Source: Streptomyces sp. NBC_01571 (GTDB taxonomy: Bacteria > Actinomycetota > Actinomycetes > Streptomycetales > Streptomycetaceae). From it: a stretch of 64,000 bases of DNA. The translations under genes were made by a program, and so were the position numbers. The notes beneath the pieces are model-generated. The model did not search any database. It was not told the origin of the DNA and saw only the letters and a list, made by a program, of their open reading frames with translations. The stretch spans positions 6,138,001 to 6,202,000 of the forward strand of contig NZ_JAPEPZ010000001.1 in NCBI RefSeq assembly GCF_026339875.1, read 5' to 3'. Below, piece after piece: positions 46,420-55,825 of this stretch. Within the stretch, counting starts at the first letter, position 1. Every line of letters begins with the position of its first letter.

Positions 46420-48693
46420 ATGTCGGACGCGGAGCGGGCGGGAGCATCCCGTCAGGACAAGAGCGAACGTCTCCTCGCCGGGCGGTACCGGCTGGGGGAT
46501 GTTCTCGGCCGCGGCGGCATGGGCACGGTCTGGCGGGCCCAGGACGAAACGCTGGGCCGCACGGTCGCCGTCAAGGAGCTGAGGTTCCCGTCGAGCATCG
46601 ACGAGGACGAGAAACGGCGGCTGATCACGCGCACTCTGCGTGAGGCCAAGGCGATCGCGCGCATTCGCAACAACGGCGCGGTGACGGTCTTCGACGTGGT
46701 CGACGAGGACAACAGGCCGTGGATCGTGATGGAACTCGTCGAGGGCAAGTCGCTCGCCGAGGTCATCCGTGAGGACGGCCTCCTCACACCTAAGCGCGCC
46801 GCCGAGGTGGGGCTCGCGATACTCGACGTACTGCGGTCGGCGCACCGCGAGGGCATCCTGCACCGCGACGTGAAGCCGTCGAACGTGCTGATCTCCGACG
46901 ACGGCCGGGTCGTGCTGACCGACTTCGGCATCGCCCAGGTCGAGGGCGACCCGTCGATCACCTCGACCGGCATGCTCGTGGGCGCGCCCTCCTACATCTC
47001 CCCCGAGCGGGCGCGCGGTCACAAGCCCGGCCCCGCGGCCGACCTGTGGTCGCTGGGCGGGCTGCTGTACGCGTCGGTCGAGGGCGTTCCGCCGTACGAC
47101 AGGGGCTCCGCGATCGCGACACTCACCGCGGTCATGACCGAACCGGTGGAACAGCCGAAGAACGCGGGTCCGCTGGAGACCGTGATCTACGGCCTGCTCG
47201 CCAAGGACCCCGAACAGCGGCTCGACAACGAGCGTGCGCGGGCGATGCTCAGCGAGGTGATCCGCGCCCCCGAGCCCAGGGCGGCCGTCCCCGAGCCGGT
47301 GGACGCGACGAAGGTCGTGTCGTTGCCGCCGCTGCCGGACGAGGACTCCCGCAAGGGGAGTTCGGGCGGCTCCGGCGCCAAGCGGGGCGAGGAGGCCGGC
47401 GAGCGGTTCCGCGGCGCGCTGCGTTCCGTGCGGAAGGCCGCTTCCGCGGCCGGTGCGGCCACCGCGGCGGCGACGGCGCGCGCCAAGTCCACGGGTACGA
47501 CCGGCCCGGACACCGGCACCGGCACGGGCGCGGTGGGCACCGAGGGCACGGAACCGAAGACGCCGACGGCTCCGCCGGCCGCGACCCCGTCGAAGCCCGC
47601 GGACGGGAAGGCCGCGACGGCCGGCTCGGGCACGTCGGGCGCGGTCACACCGGGCCCGCGCACCGGAGCGGCGGACGTCTCCCGCAAGCCGGGCGCCCGC
47701 GACGGCGCGGCGGTGGGGCTGAGCTCCGGCCCGGTCGGCGGATCGGGTGCGAAGGACACCGCAGGCTCGGCGGATTCGACGCGTGTGGTGGGCGCGGCCG
47801 GTTCGAGCGGGACCGCGGGCGGCTCGGGCTCGGGGGGTTCCCAGGGTTCAGGATGGCCCGTGGCGCCCGAGCGGCCGCCGCGGCCCGCGCCGAGGGCGCC
47901 GCTCACCGATGTGGTGCCGCGGCGGACCCTGGTCGTCATCGCGGTGGTCCTGGCGCTCGTGGTGATCGGGACGGTGCTGGCCCTCACCCTCGGCGGCGGT
48001 GACGACAGCGGCTCGAAGGGCGGCAAGACCGACGACACCAAGTCGGCCGCGTCGAGCGGGGCGAACGCCGGCAGCGGCGGCAAGGACGCGAGCAAGGGCG
48101 CGCACACCGACAACGGCGACAAGAAGGACGGCTCCTCCGGGTCGGACGAGGGCAGCGCTTCGGGCGCAACGCCGAGCACGGGCGCCTCCGGTGACGGGAG
48201 CGGCTCGGACGGCGACAGCGTTTCGGGCGGCGACGGCAAGGAGGCCGGCTCCGCGGGCTCCACCGCCGAGTCGAAATACCAGGGAAGCCAGGGGTTCTCG
48301 ATCGGGCTGCCCAAGGGCTGGAAGTACCGGTCCACGGACGATGCGGGCGCCCGTTTCACCGGCCCCGACGGGCAGAAGCTCCTCGTCGGCTGGACGGCGA
48401 CACCCAAGAACGACCCGGTGGCGGACTGGGAGAACCAGGCGCGGTACATGACGCGCTCGCAGTATCAGAAGATCCGCATAGAGGCGGTGGACTATCGCGG
48501 CTGGAACACCGCCGACTGGGAGTTCACCTACCAGGACGGCGGGACGAAGTACCGGTCGATCGACCGCGGATTCGTTGTCAACGCCCATCAGGGGTATGCG
48601 TTGATGTACACGGCGAAGGCCTCCGCCTGGGACAGCGATCTGCGCAAGGACACCTGGCAGACGTTGACGAAGACGTTCCAGCCGAAGTCGTGA
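46420..48693 (+). CDS. Membrane Ser/Thr protein kinase, kinase cluster gene 1
   Basis: A Hanks-type kinase, 757 residues, with an intracellular catalytic domain and an extracellular sensor. The P-loop GRGGMGTVW is followed by VAVKEL with Lys52, HRDVKPSNVL with catalytic Asp150, DFG at Asp168 and SPE in SYISPERARG, so it should be active. A 200-residue Thr/Gly/Ser-rich linker leads to one membrane helix (LVVIAVVLALVVIGTVLALT, about 505-527), a second Gly/Ser/Asp-rich linker and a globular C-terminal domain (GFSIGLPKGWKYR, NTADWEFTYQDG). There are no PASTA repeats. ATG 46420 has AGGGGA upstream; ATG 46408 is an alternative. It corresponds by position to the S. coelicolor kinase cluster implicated in spore-wall synthesis. 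Confidence 0.92.
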   Translation: MSDAERAGASRQDKSERLLAGRYRLGDVLGRGGMGTVWRAQDETLGRTVAVKELRFPSSIDEDEKRRLITRTLREAKAIARIRNNGAVTVFDVVDEDNRPWIVMELVEGKSLAEVIREDGLLTPKRAAEVGLAILDVLRSAHREGILHRDVKPSNVLISDDGRVVLTDFGIAQVEGDPSITSTGMLVGAPSYISPERARGHKPGPAADLWSLGGLLYASVEGVPPYDRGSAIATLTAVMTEPVEQPKNAGPLETVIYGLLAKDPEQRLDNERARAMLSEVIRAPEPRAAVPEPVDATKVVSLPPLPDEDSRKGSSGGSGAKRGEEAGERFRGALRSVRKAASAAGAATAAATARAKSTGTTGPDTGTGTGAVGTEGTEPKTPTAPPAATPSKPADGKAATAGSGTSGAVTPGPRTGAADVSRKPGARDGAAVGLSSGPVGGSGAKDTAGSADSTRVVGAAGSSGTAGGSGSGGSQGSGWPVAPERPPRPAPRAPLTDVVPRRTLVVIAVVLALVVIGTVLALTLGGGDDSGSKGGKTDDTKSAASSGANAGSGGKDASKGAHTDNGDKKDGSSGSDEGSASGATPSTGASGDGSGSDGDSVSGGDGKEAGSAGSTAESKYQGSQGFSIGLPKGWKYRSTDDAGARFTGPDGQKLLVGWTATPKNDPVADWENQARYMTRSQYQKIRIEAVDYRGWNTADWEFTYQDGGTKYRSIDRGFVVNAHQGYALMYTAKASAWDSDLRKDTWQTLTKTFQPKS

Positions 48694-48898
48694 GACGCGG
48701 GCCCGAGCCCGAGTCGTGAGGTTCGGGCCGGTTCGCCCGGGGTGTCTGATGTAGGGCTCGGTCACGGGCTGGTGACATCTCGCATCCTCACATTGCGGGT
48801 TGCCTCCGGCACGTATCGTGAGTGGTTGCGGACCGTACCAAGCCGTAACGGGACGCAAGGCGAACGGAATTGACCACCGGGCGGCCGGGGGAGGCATC

Positions 48899-51800
48899 GT
48901 GGACGAGTACGCGGGTCGGGTACTGGCCGACCGCTACCGCCTGCCGCTGCCGCCGTCCGACGAGTACGAGTTCGCCGAGAGCCGCGCGTTCGACACCTAC
49001 AGCGGGCAGGAAGTCCTGGTCCGGCAGGTGCCGTTGCCGGAGGTCGTCGAGGCCGAGGTGCTCGACGCCGACGGGTTGCCCGAGGGCTACGTGGCGCGGG
49101 ACGGCGGGGTGCGCCGCGCCTCCGCGCGCACCACGCGCCGGCCGGCCGAACCCGCCGTGCGACGGGCGATCGAGGCCGCGCAGGCCGCCGCCCAGATTCC
49201 CGACCACCCCCGGCTCGACCAGGTCTTCGACGTGTTCGCCGAAGGTGGCTCACTGTGGATAGTGAGTGAACTGGTGCCCGCGAAGCCGCTGGCCGCGCTG
49301 CTCGCCGAGAAGCCACTGAGCCCCTACCGCGCCGCCGAGGTCGCCGCCGACGTCCTCACCGCGCTGCGGGTGCTGCACGCGCACGGGTGGGTGCACCGCA
49401 ACATCACCGCGCGCACGGTACTCGTCTGTGACGACGGCCGGGTGATGCTGACCGGGCTGGCGGCCGGGGCCGCGGAGGAGGCGCTGTGCGGGTACGACCC
49501 GGTACCGGTACGGGACTTTGAAGGTCCGGCGGGCGCGCCGGGCGATCCCGGAGGGCCGGGGGTGCCCGGAGCGCCGGGGGCCCCGGGGCCCGGTGGGACG
49601 CGGACTTCCCGGGTGTCGCAGGTGGCGCAGGTCCCGCCGGTTCCCCGAGGTTCGAGGGCTGCCGGGGGTGAGGGCGGTGGGGGCACCGGGCCGGCGTGGA
49701 ACGCCGGTTCGCCGGGCGCGCCTTCCGGCACGGGCCCCGGGGCGGGCGCCTCGCGGGGCGTGAGCGGTGCGGGAGCCGGAGCTCCGGGGGCCACGAGTCC
49801 CGGGGGCACGTTCGGTGCCGTGGTCGCCGGCGCCGAAGGGATCGATGCGGAGGCCGCGCGGCGGGCCGCGATCGAGGCGCGCGCCGAGAACGGTACGCCC
49901 GTGGCGGAACCACCGGCCGCAGGCAGCGCGGCCCTGGCCCGCCGGGCACTGGAGACCGGGGGCGACGCCCGGGCTGCGCGGGCCGGAGCCATCGCCGCGT
50001 ACCGCGCCGGAGCGCGCGCCGCCGCCCGCGTGCACGAACAGCAGCGGGGTGGCCCCGCCGCCCTGCCCCCGCCACGCCCCGCCCCGCCGGCCGACTCCTC
50101 CGCACCGCCCGCCGAGGCGTCCGGACACATCGTGGAACAGCGGCCGGAGACCCCGCCGCCCGGTCAGATCGCCGACCCGTACGGCGTGGCGCACACCAGC
50201 GCCTGGCACGGCGCCCAGCCCCGCCCCGGCACCGTGGGCCCCGGCCAGGGCGTCGCCCCGGGTCCCGGACAGGATTTCGACCAGAGCACCGGCCGACGAA
50301 CCGGCCACAACCCCGGCCAGGCGGCCGGCCAGAGCGAGACTGGTCGGTCTCCCGGCCAGACCGCGGGTCAAGGCTTCGGTCAAGGCGCAGGTCAAGGCTT
50401 CGGCCAGGGCCCAGGCCAGGGCTTCGGTCAGAGCGCGAGCCGGGAAATCGAGCACAACACCGGCCAGGGCCTCGTCCAAGGCACCGGCTCCGACACCGCC
50501 CAAGGCACCGGCCACCACCCCGGTCAGGGCCTCGGCACCCACCCCGGCCAGGGCTTCGGCCAAGAAGCCGGCACCGGCACCGGCACCGGCCAAGGCTTCG
50601 GCACCGGCACCGGCACCGGCCAAGGTTTCGGCGAGGGCACCGGCCAGGGCTTCGTTCAAGGTGTGGGCCAGGGAGGCGATCACAACGCGGGCCGGGGTGT
50701 CGGCCGACACGTCCCCGCTCAGGGCATCGATCCCGGCGGCGTCACCCGGGGCCACGGCCACGACACCGGTCGGACCCCCGGAACCCCCACCGCACAAGAC
50801 CTCGGCCAAGGCGGCGGCCAGGCGCGTACGGCGCTCCCGGGCGGCGGCGCCGGACACGGTCGCTTCGCCCCGGAACTTCCCGGCGGCGGCGCATCCGCCC
50901 CGGTGCCCGGACAGCGGCAGTCCGCGGTTCCCGTGCCTCCGAACGGCCGCTGGGACGAGCTCGTCGCCGGTGCGCCGCCACGCCGCGGACCCGCCACGGC
51001 GCTCGCCGCGGAGCGGGCCCGGCAGGCGCGGATGGCGGTCGTCGGCCCGGTCACCGAGCGCTGGGCGCCGGAGCAGGCCGGACCGGTCCACGAGAACTGG
51101 CAGCTGGCGGCGCCGATCGGTCCCGCGACCGACCTGTGGGCCCTGGGTGCCCTCCTCTTCCGGGCCGTGCAGGGCCACGCGCCCTACCCGGAGGAGAACA
51201 CCGCCGAGCTGGTGCAACTGGTGTGCGCCGAGCCGCCCGCGTTCGCGGAGGAGTGCGGGCCCCTGCGGCCCGTCGTGGAGTCGCTACTGCGTCAGGACCC
51301 CACGGAACGGCTCGGCTTCGAGGAGCTGCGCGGCTGGCTGCGCTCGCTGGTGCGGTCCGCGCCCGAGCCGGAGGCGGGCGCGCACGTCGTCGCGGCGCCT
51401 CCGGTCGATCCCAGCCGGCTCCCGATCGTGCGCAGGAGGGGCGAACTCGTCCGCCGGCGCCGCGCCGGACTGCCCGCGACCAGCCCGCACGCCCGTCACA
51501 AACGGGCCAGGAGCGACCGACCGGTCCGCCAGCCGAGCCGGACCGGCCAGGACAGGCCCCGACGGCTCGGGCGCAACCTGGTCCTGCTGGTCCTGCTTCT
51601 GCTGGTCGCGGCGGTCGCGTACGCGATGGTCTTCATGCCGAAGAACGACCGGACGAACGGTGCCGGCGACCGGCCCGCCGGCTCCGGCGGACAGCTGAGC
51701 CCCGCGCCGGAGAACTCCTCCGGCACCGGCGCCGACGGAAGCGCGAGCAGCGAGCCGCGGCCCGACCAAACCTCTCCCGGCGGTGACAAGGACCCCTCAG

Positions 51801-52297
51801 GGAAAGCCAGTTCGCCGGCCTCCCAGAGCAACGCACCGGGCGTCGCGGCTGGCTTCACGCTCCGCAAGGACTCCGCGGGCTTCCAGGTCGCGGTGGCCGA
51901 CGGCTGGGACCGCTCGCCCAAGAACGAGCGCGGCCAGGTCGTCTACTCCCACGGCGACTTCGAGCTCATCGTCGTGCCCGGCCGGGACAGCACCGCGACC
52001 TACGGCAGTGATCCACTGACGTACCAGCGCGAACGGGAGAGCGAGTTGCAGCCGTTCCGCGACTCGACATGGGCGACGTCCAGCGGGATGCGGCGGATCG
52101 ACGTCGGCGGACGGACCATGGCCGAGGGGCAGTTCACCTGGCAGAACTCCGCGGGACAGGAGCTGTACGTCCGCAATCTCGTGATCGTCGTCGGCGGGCA
52201 CTACCACATCGTGCAGATGCGCGGCCCGGAGGCCGAGATGGACGAGGTGACCCGGCTGTACGAACAGGCGTCGTCGACGTACCAAGTCACCGGCTGA
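48899..52297 (+). CDS. Membrane pseudokinase with large low-complexity insert, cluster gene 2
   Basis: A 1132-residue kinase-fold protein that has lost catalysis. The Gly loop is absent, the VAVK lysine is Arg42 (VLVRQVP), HRD is HRN (Asn168 in WVHRNITARTV) and DFG is GLA (186-188, LTGLAAG). After that, about 525 residues of low complexity replace the activation segment: a collagen-like Gly-X-Y run near 207-235, then Pro/Gly and Gly-Gln repeats near 445-600 (GQGFGQGAGQGFGQGPGQG). Then the C-lobe resumes (RWAPEQ, ATDLWALGALLFRAVQG at about 743-757). A membrane helix near 893-915 (LVLLVLLLLVAAVAYAMVF) precedes an extracellular domain like those of its neighbours. GTG 48899 follows GGGGGAGG. Confidence 0.9.
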   Translation: MDEYAGRVLADRYRLPLPPSDEYEFAESRAFDTYSGQEVLVRQVPLPEVVEAEVLDADGLPEGYVARDGGVRRASARTTRRPAEPAVRRAIEAAQAAAQIPDHPRLDQVFDVFAEGGSLWIVSELVPAKPLAALLAEKPLSPYRAAEVAADVLTALRVLHAHGWVHRNITARTVLVCDDGRVMLTGLAAGAAEEALCGYDPVPVRDFEGPAGAPGDPGGPGVPGAPGAPGPGGTRTSRVSQVAQVPPVPRGSRAAGGEGGGGTGPAWNAGSPGAPSGTGPGAGASRGVSGAGAGAPGATSPGGTFGAVVAGAEGIDAEAARRAAIEARAENGTPVAEPPAAGSAALARRALETGGDARAARAGAIAAYRAGARAAARVHEQQRGGPAALPPPRPAPPADSSAPPAEASGHIVEQRPETPPPGQIADPYGVAHTSAWHGAQPRPGTVGPGQGVAPGPGQDFDQSTGRRTGHNPGQAAGQSETGRSPGQTAGQGFGQGAGQGFGQGPGQGFGQSASREIEHNTGQGLVQGTGSDTAQGTGHHPGQGLGTHPGQGFGQEAGTGTGTGQGFGTGTGTGQGFGEGTGQGFVQGVGQGGDHNAGRGVGRHVPAQGIDPGGVTRGHGHDTGRTPGTPTAQDLGQGGGQARTALPGGGAGHGRFAPELPGGGASAPVPGQRQSAVPVPPNGRWDELVAGAPPRRGPATALAAERARQARMAVVGPVTERWAPEQAGPVHENWQLAAPIGPATDLWALGALLFRAVQGHAPYPEENTAELVQLVCAEPPAFAEECGPLRPVVESLLRQDPTERLGFEELRGWLRSLVRSAPEPEAGAHVVAAPPVDPSRLPIVRRRGELVRRRRAGLPATSPHARHKRARSDRPVRQPSRTGQDRPRRLGRNLVLLVLLLLVAAVAYAMVFMPKNDRTNGAGDRPAGSGGQLSPAPENSSGTGADGSASSEPRPDQTSPGGDKDPSGKASSPASQSNAPGVAAGFTLRKDSAGFQVAVADGWDRSPKNERGQVVYSHGDFELIVVPGRDSTATYGSDPLTYQRERESELQPFRDSTWATSSGMRRIDVGGRTMAEGQFTWQNSAGQELYVRNLVIVVGGHYHIVQMRGPEAEMDEVTRLYEQASSTYQVTG

Positions 52298-52335
52298 GCA
52301 CACCGCCTGACACCTGCGCACGCTGAACGCGGAAT

Positions 52336-52365
52336 GGTTCCCTTCCGTACCGGGAAGGGAGAACC
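52336..52365 (+). terminator. Hairpin between pseudokinase and kinase 3
   Basis: GGTTC with CCTTCC (52336-52346) pairs with GGAAGG and GAACC (52353-52365), with a 2-nt bulge and a 6-nt loop. It lies 39 bp after the pseudokinase stop, so kinase 3 may have its own promoter in the 157-bp gap. Confidence 0.5.
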
Positions 52366-52454
52366 GTCACAGTGCGGTCTCCGTACGACCCCGCCGGTTC
52401 CCTGTGGGGTGACCGCTCTTTAGTCTGACCCTGTCAAGACCATTGCGGGGAAAC

Positions 52455-54140
52455 GTGAATCAGATGCAGGGCCTGCTCCTCGCGGGCCGCTACCGACTTG
52501 TCGAATCCATCGGCAGCGGCGGCATGGGCCGCGTGTGGCGTGCGCACGACGAGGTGTTGCACCGCGCGGTCGCGGTCAAGGAGCTGACGGCCGCGCTGTA
52601 CGTCACGGAGACCGACCGGGCCGTGCTCCTGGCCCGTACCCACGCGGAGGCGCGGGCCGCGGCCCGGATCAACCACTCGGCCGTCGTCACCGTGCACGAC
52701 GTGCTGGACCACGACAACCGGCCATGGATCGTCATGGAGCTGGTCGAGGGCAACTCGCTGGCCGACGCGGTCAAGGAACAGGGCCGGATCGAACCGGCCG
52801 AGGCCGCGCGGATCGGGCTGTGGGTGCTCCGGGCCCTGCGGGCCGCGCACACGGCGGGAGTGCTGCACCGTGACGTGAAGCCCGGCAACGTGCTGCTCTC
52901 CGCCGACCGGCGGGTGCTGCTGACGGACTTCGGGATCGCGCAGGTCGAGGGCGACACGACCATCACGCGTACGGGTGAGATCGTCGGCTCGGTCGACTAT
53001 CTCGCGCCCGAGCGGGTGCGCGGCCAGGACCCCGGTCCGTCCTCCGACCTGTGGGCGCTCGGCGCGACGCTGTACACGGCCGTGGAGGGGCGCTCGCCGT
53101 TCCGGCGGACCTCGCCGCTGACGACCATGCAGGCCGTGGTCGACGAGGAGCCCGCGCCGCCGCGGTACGCGGGTGCGCTGGGTCCCGTCATCACCGCGCT
53201 GCTGCTCAAGGATCCCGCCGTACGGCCCGGCGCGGAGGAGGCCGAGCAGATGCTCGCCGAAGCCGCGGATGGACGCCGCCCGAGCGCGGCGCAGGCGTAT
53301 GTGCCAACCCAACATGTGGACGCCACGAGAGGTGCGCCCACGCACTCTCCGGCGGGCGCATATGGAACGACCACACAGGGCACCACGGCACATGGCACGG
53401 CCAGACATGGCACAACGGGATATGACGGGACGGGACATGGCACGGCCGCCCAGGGATACGGCGGGCCGCCCCACGGGGCGACATCGACGCTGAACGGACC
53501 GGCGTCCGGACCCGCGGCCGGTGTTCCCGTCGGCGCCGGGAAGCGCCGCCGCGGACGGACGATCGCCCTCGTCCTCGCCTTCGCCGCGCTCGTCGGCGGT
53601 GGCGGTGCCGTGGCCATGAAATACCTGTCCGACCGGCACGGGCACAGCAATGCCTCGACCGGCAAGGACACCACCGGCAAGAAGACCACCGGCTGGAGGC
53701 AGGTGCCGGACCCCGAGGGGTTCAGCCTCCCCCTGCCCGACGGTTCATGGAAGCGGAAGGCCAACGGCGACCAGGTCGACTACACGCCCGACGGCGGCAA
53801 GCACTTCGTCCGCATAGCCGTCGACGCCTCCCCGGACTTCACCGACCCGCACGCGCACCAGCTCGACCTGGAGCAGCAGTTGACCAAGCTGGTCGCCTAC
53901 AACAAGGTGGTCTTGGAGTCCAACACGTTCCGCGACCGGCCCGGCTCCCTGTGGGACTTCACCTGGACCGCGCTCCCGAAGCAGACGCCGTTCCCGGGTC
54001 CGCGCCGGGCGATTGAGGAGACATATCTCAGCCGGGACGGAGTCGAGTACGCGATCTACATGTCCGCGCCCGCGGCCGACTGGGCCACCGCGCGGAAGCA
54101 GTTCGACGTGATCCTGCGCGGCTGGCTCCCGAAAGCATGA
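52455..54140 (+). CDS. Membrane Ser/Thr protein kinase, cluster gene 3
   Basis: An apparently active Hanks-type kinase, 561 residues. Gly loop GSGGMGRVW, VAVKEL with Lys42, HRDVKPGNVL with Asp140, DFG at Asp158 and APE in DYLAPERVRG. The linker near 285-345 is a His/Thr/Gly repeat (AHGTARHGTTGYDGTGHG). One membrane helix (TIALVLAFAALVGGGGAVA, about 369-388) is followed by an extracellular domain (GFSLPLPDGSWKRK, SLWDFTWTALPKQ, GVEYAIYMSAPAADWATA). A fragment like its last 70 residues reappears in the scar just downstream. GTG 52455 is chosen for its spacing from GGGG; ATG 52464 is possible. Confidence 0.92.
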   Translation: MNQMQGLLLAGRYRLVESIGSGGMGRVWRAHDEVLHRAVAVKELTAALYVTETDRAVLLARTHAEARAAARINHSAVVTVHDVLDHDNRPWIVMELVEGNSLADAVKEQGRIEPAEAARIGLWVLRALRAAHTAGVLHRDVKPGNVLLSADRRVLLTDFGIAQVEGDTTITRTGEIVGSVDYLAPERVRGQDPGPSSDLWALGATLYTAVEGRSPFRRTSPLTTMQAVVDEEPAPPRYAGALGPVITALLLKDPAVRPGAEEAEQMLAEAADGRRPSAAQAYVPTQHVDATRGAPTHSPAGAYGTTTQGTTAHGTARHGTTGYDGTGHGTAAQGYGGPPHGATSTLNGPASGPAAGVPVGAGKRRRGRTIALVLAFAALVGGGGAVAMKYLSDRHGHSNASTGKDTTGKKTTGWRQVPDPEGFSLPLPDGSWKRKANGDQVDYTPDGGKHFVRIAVDASPDFTDPHAHQLDLEQQLTKLVAYNKVVLESNTFRDRPGSLWDFTWTALPKQTPFPGPRRAIEETYLSRDGVEYAIYMSAPAADWATARKQFDVILRGWLPKA

Positions 54141-54204
54141 GGACGCCTGCCGGATCCGGCAGGTCTGACAAGGCCGGATAACAGCCACCGTCGAAGACGG
54201 ATCC

Positions 54205-54410
54205 CGGAGGGCGTCCGTCCGGTGCGGCATGATGGGGCGTAGGGGGACCGAGAGGGAGAACGTCCGCGTGATCGCCGGGCGTTACCGGCTGGAGTACAAG
54301 TGGACGGCGCGGGTGCAGGGTTCACGCCCCTCTGGGGGCGTACGGAGCCGCCGACCTGATGTATATCGCCCGGAGCGGGGTTGATTACGCGATCTGCATG
54401 GCCCGCCGCT
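54205..54410 (+). pseudogene. Decayed kinase remnant: fused 5' end and C-terminal fragment
   Basis: Positions 54205-54294 are about 92% identical (about 7 mismatches in 90 bp) to 55802-55891, the 5' flank and first codons of kinase 4, reading MGRRGTERENVRVIAGRYRL. Immediately after, the reading leaves the kinase: nothing of the catalytic domain remains. At 54359 another frame reads MYIARSGVDYAICMARR, similar to ETYLSRDGVEYAIYMSAPAA near the end of kinase 3. This is the pattern of a paralogue that lost its middle. The first reading ends at TGA 54382-54384. Confidence 0.7.
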
Positions 54411-54791
54411 TGATGCTCTCACCGCTTGATTTCGCTCTCTCGCCAGCCCTGCAGTACGGTCTCAAACGCAAGTCGGCTCCAGCAGCATCAAGGAACCCGA
54501 GATCAACACTTCAGGCTGGGACGATCCAGGCACTCGCCGAGGCCCTGGCTGCCTGACCAACATAAACATCTCACTCCGGGCGATTCGCCGGAGAGTGGAT
54601 TCATGTTCTCGGATTATCAGGGGATTACCCTGCTGGGTCCGTGCAACATCCTCAAGAGCAGAGTGAAGTGATCAGTCTTTCACGAGTGCTCTCCACCGTT
54701 TGAATTCGCTCGGTTCTACCGCAAGCCTTTGATGAAAATCCGTATAAGAGCTCGGCCGAACAGGCCGTGAAGATGGCTCGGATTGTTGCGC

Positions 54792-55202
54792 TCAGGCCCA
54801 ATCGAAGCAAGTCCTGACTATCTTGTCCCCTTCCCAGACCGCCACGTTCACGCCGATATAGCGGAGCCAACCGTTGGTGTTTGACGCGTGAGTGGTGAAG
54901 GAGAGTTTCGATCCCTCTCCGTCGTATTCGTGATGCCAGGGCCATGGATAGTTTTGAGCACTACCATCGGTGGAAAGAAGTTGAATGGCCACATGGTGGC
55001 CATCGGCAGCGGTGTCCTTTACCCAGCCACTGACGTCCACGTAATTGTCTGACCAGTTGGTGAATGTGAGACTTCCCGAGGCGCCGGTCGTAGAGCACGC
55101 GGCGCCGCCACTCGCTGCGCTGGCATTGGTCACCGTGGTCGTAGCGAATATTGCCACCGCCGCAACACTCGTGACGGAAAGGCGCTTCAATGTGTTTCCC
55201 AT
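54792..55202 (-). CDS. Small secreted protein of unknown family
   Basis: A 136-residue protein with a clear Sec signal peptide (KRLSVTSVAAVAIFATTTV, cleavage likely after SASA) and a mature part of about 105 residues. The mature part has two Cys (GAACSTTG and RTCFDWA) that could form a disulfide, and alternating beta-type sequence (GSLTFTNWSDNYVDVSGWVK, GWLRYIGVNVAVWEG). It resembles other small secreted Streptomyces beta-sandwich proteins, but I cannot name a family. It lies in a noticeably lower-GC stretch than its neighbours, antisense to the kinases, inside the scar region. No strong ribosome-binding site is seen before ATG 55202. Confidence 0.75.
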   Translation of the reverse strand: MGNTLKRLSVTSVAAVAIFATTTVTNASAASGGAACSTTGASGSLTFTNWSDNYVDVSGWVKDTAADGHHVAIQLLSTDGSAQNYPWPWHHEYDGEGSKLSFTTHASNTNGWLRYIGVNVAVWEGDKIVRTCFDWA

Positions 55203-55369
55203 AAAGAAAGTATAAGGGCTTCCATGATTCACGTGACAGCATGATTCCAGCCGCTCATTCTGCCCTGTGTGGTGCGTATCCTTTGGTGATTTGCCATGCT
55301 TTGTATATTGTTCAGAGCAGGTTACGGCCGAAAATGATCGCCACTGGCCCGCCCGGGCCGCCCCGGTCA

Positions 55370-55660
55370 CGCACGCCGACGAACTGGCCGAACTCGCCGC
55401 CTCCCAGGAGCCGTCGCGGACACCGGGGCCCGTCGGCGTGCCAAGCCGGTTGCTCCCGGATCTTCGTAGACAAGGCGTCCTGCAGGAACACGGTCCAGTC
55501 GGACCTCGGCAAGGCGCTGGACCACCTCCGTGAGGGCGACTTTGCCGGTGGTGAAGCCCGGATGCGCTTCGCGCAGGACCTTCCGCAGACCCAGAGGGCG
55601 TTCGGCGAGCAGGTGGGTGACCGCGTGCGTGCAGACGTGGGCGGCGGGCTCGCTGATCCC
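55370..55660 (-). pseudogene. Possible gene remnant inside the kinase scar
   Basis: On the minus strand an open stretch reads CTHAVTHLLAERPLGLRKVL with REAHPGFTTGKVALTEVVQR following; it has protein-like composition, but no start, no ribosome-binding site and no recognisable family. A frame change near 55490 gives FLQDALSTKIREQPAWH. I suspect a degraded fragment of some gene. The rest of 55203-55825 shows nothing else I can support. Confidence 0.3.
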
Positions 55661-55825
55661 GACCCCGGCAGCGAGTGTTGAGGCGCCCTTTCGTCGCGGT
55701 GGCCCCGTCGATTCCGTCCCGCATGGTCCGCGCCGAGGCCTGAGTTCCCTGGTGGATGCCACCGGCTGTCCTGGGCAACGGCACTTGGCCGGTCGCCGCC
55801 ACGGAGGGCGTCCGTCCGGTGCGGC

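Noticed and set aside
50233..50700. Frameshift or assembly artefact in the Gly-Gln repeat of the pseudokinase
   Set aside because: The frame stays open, and kinase C-lobe and membrane motifs resume in frame after the repeat, so an artefact is not needed; long-read confirmation would still be useful.
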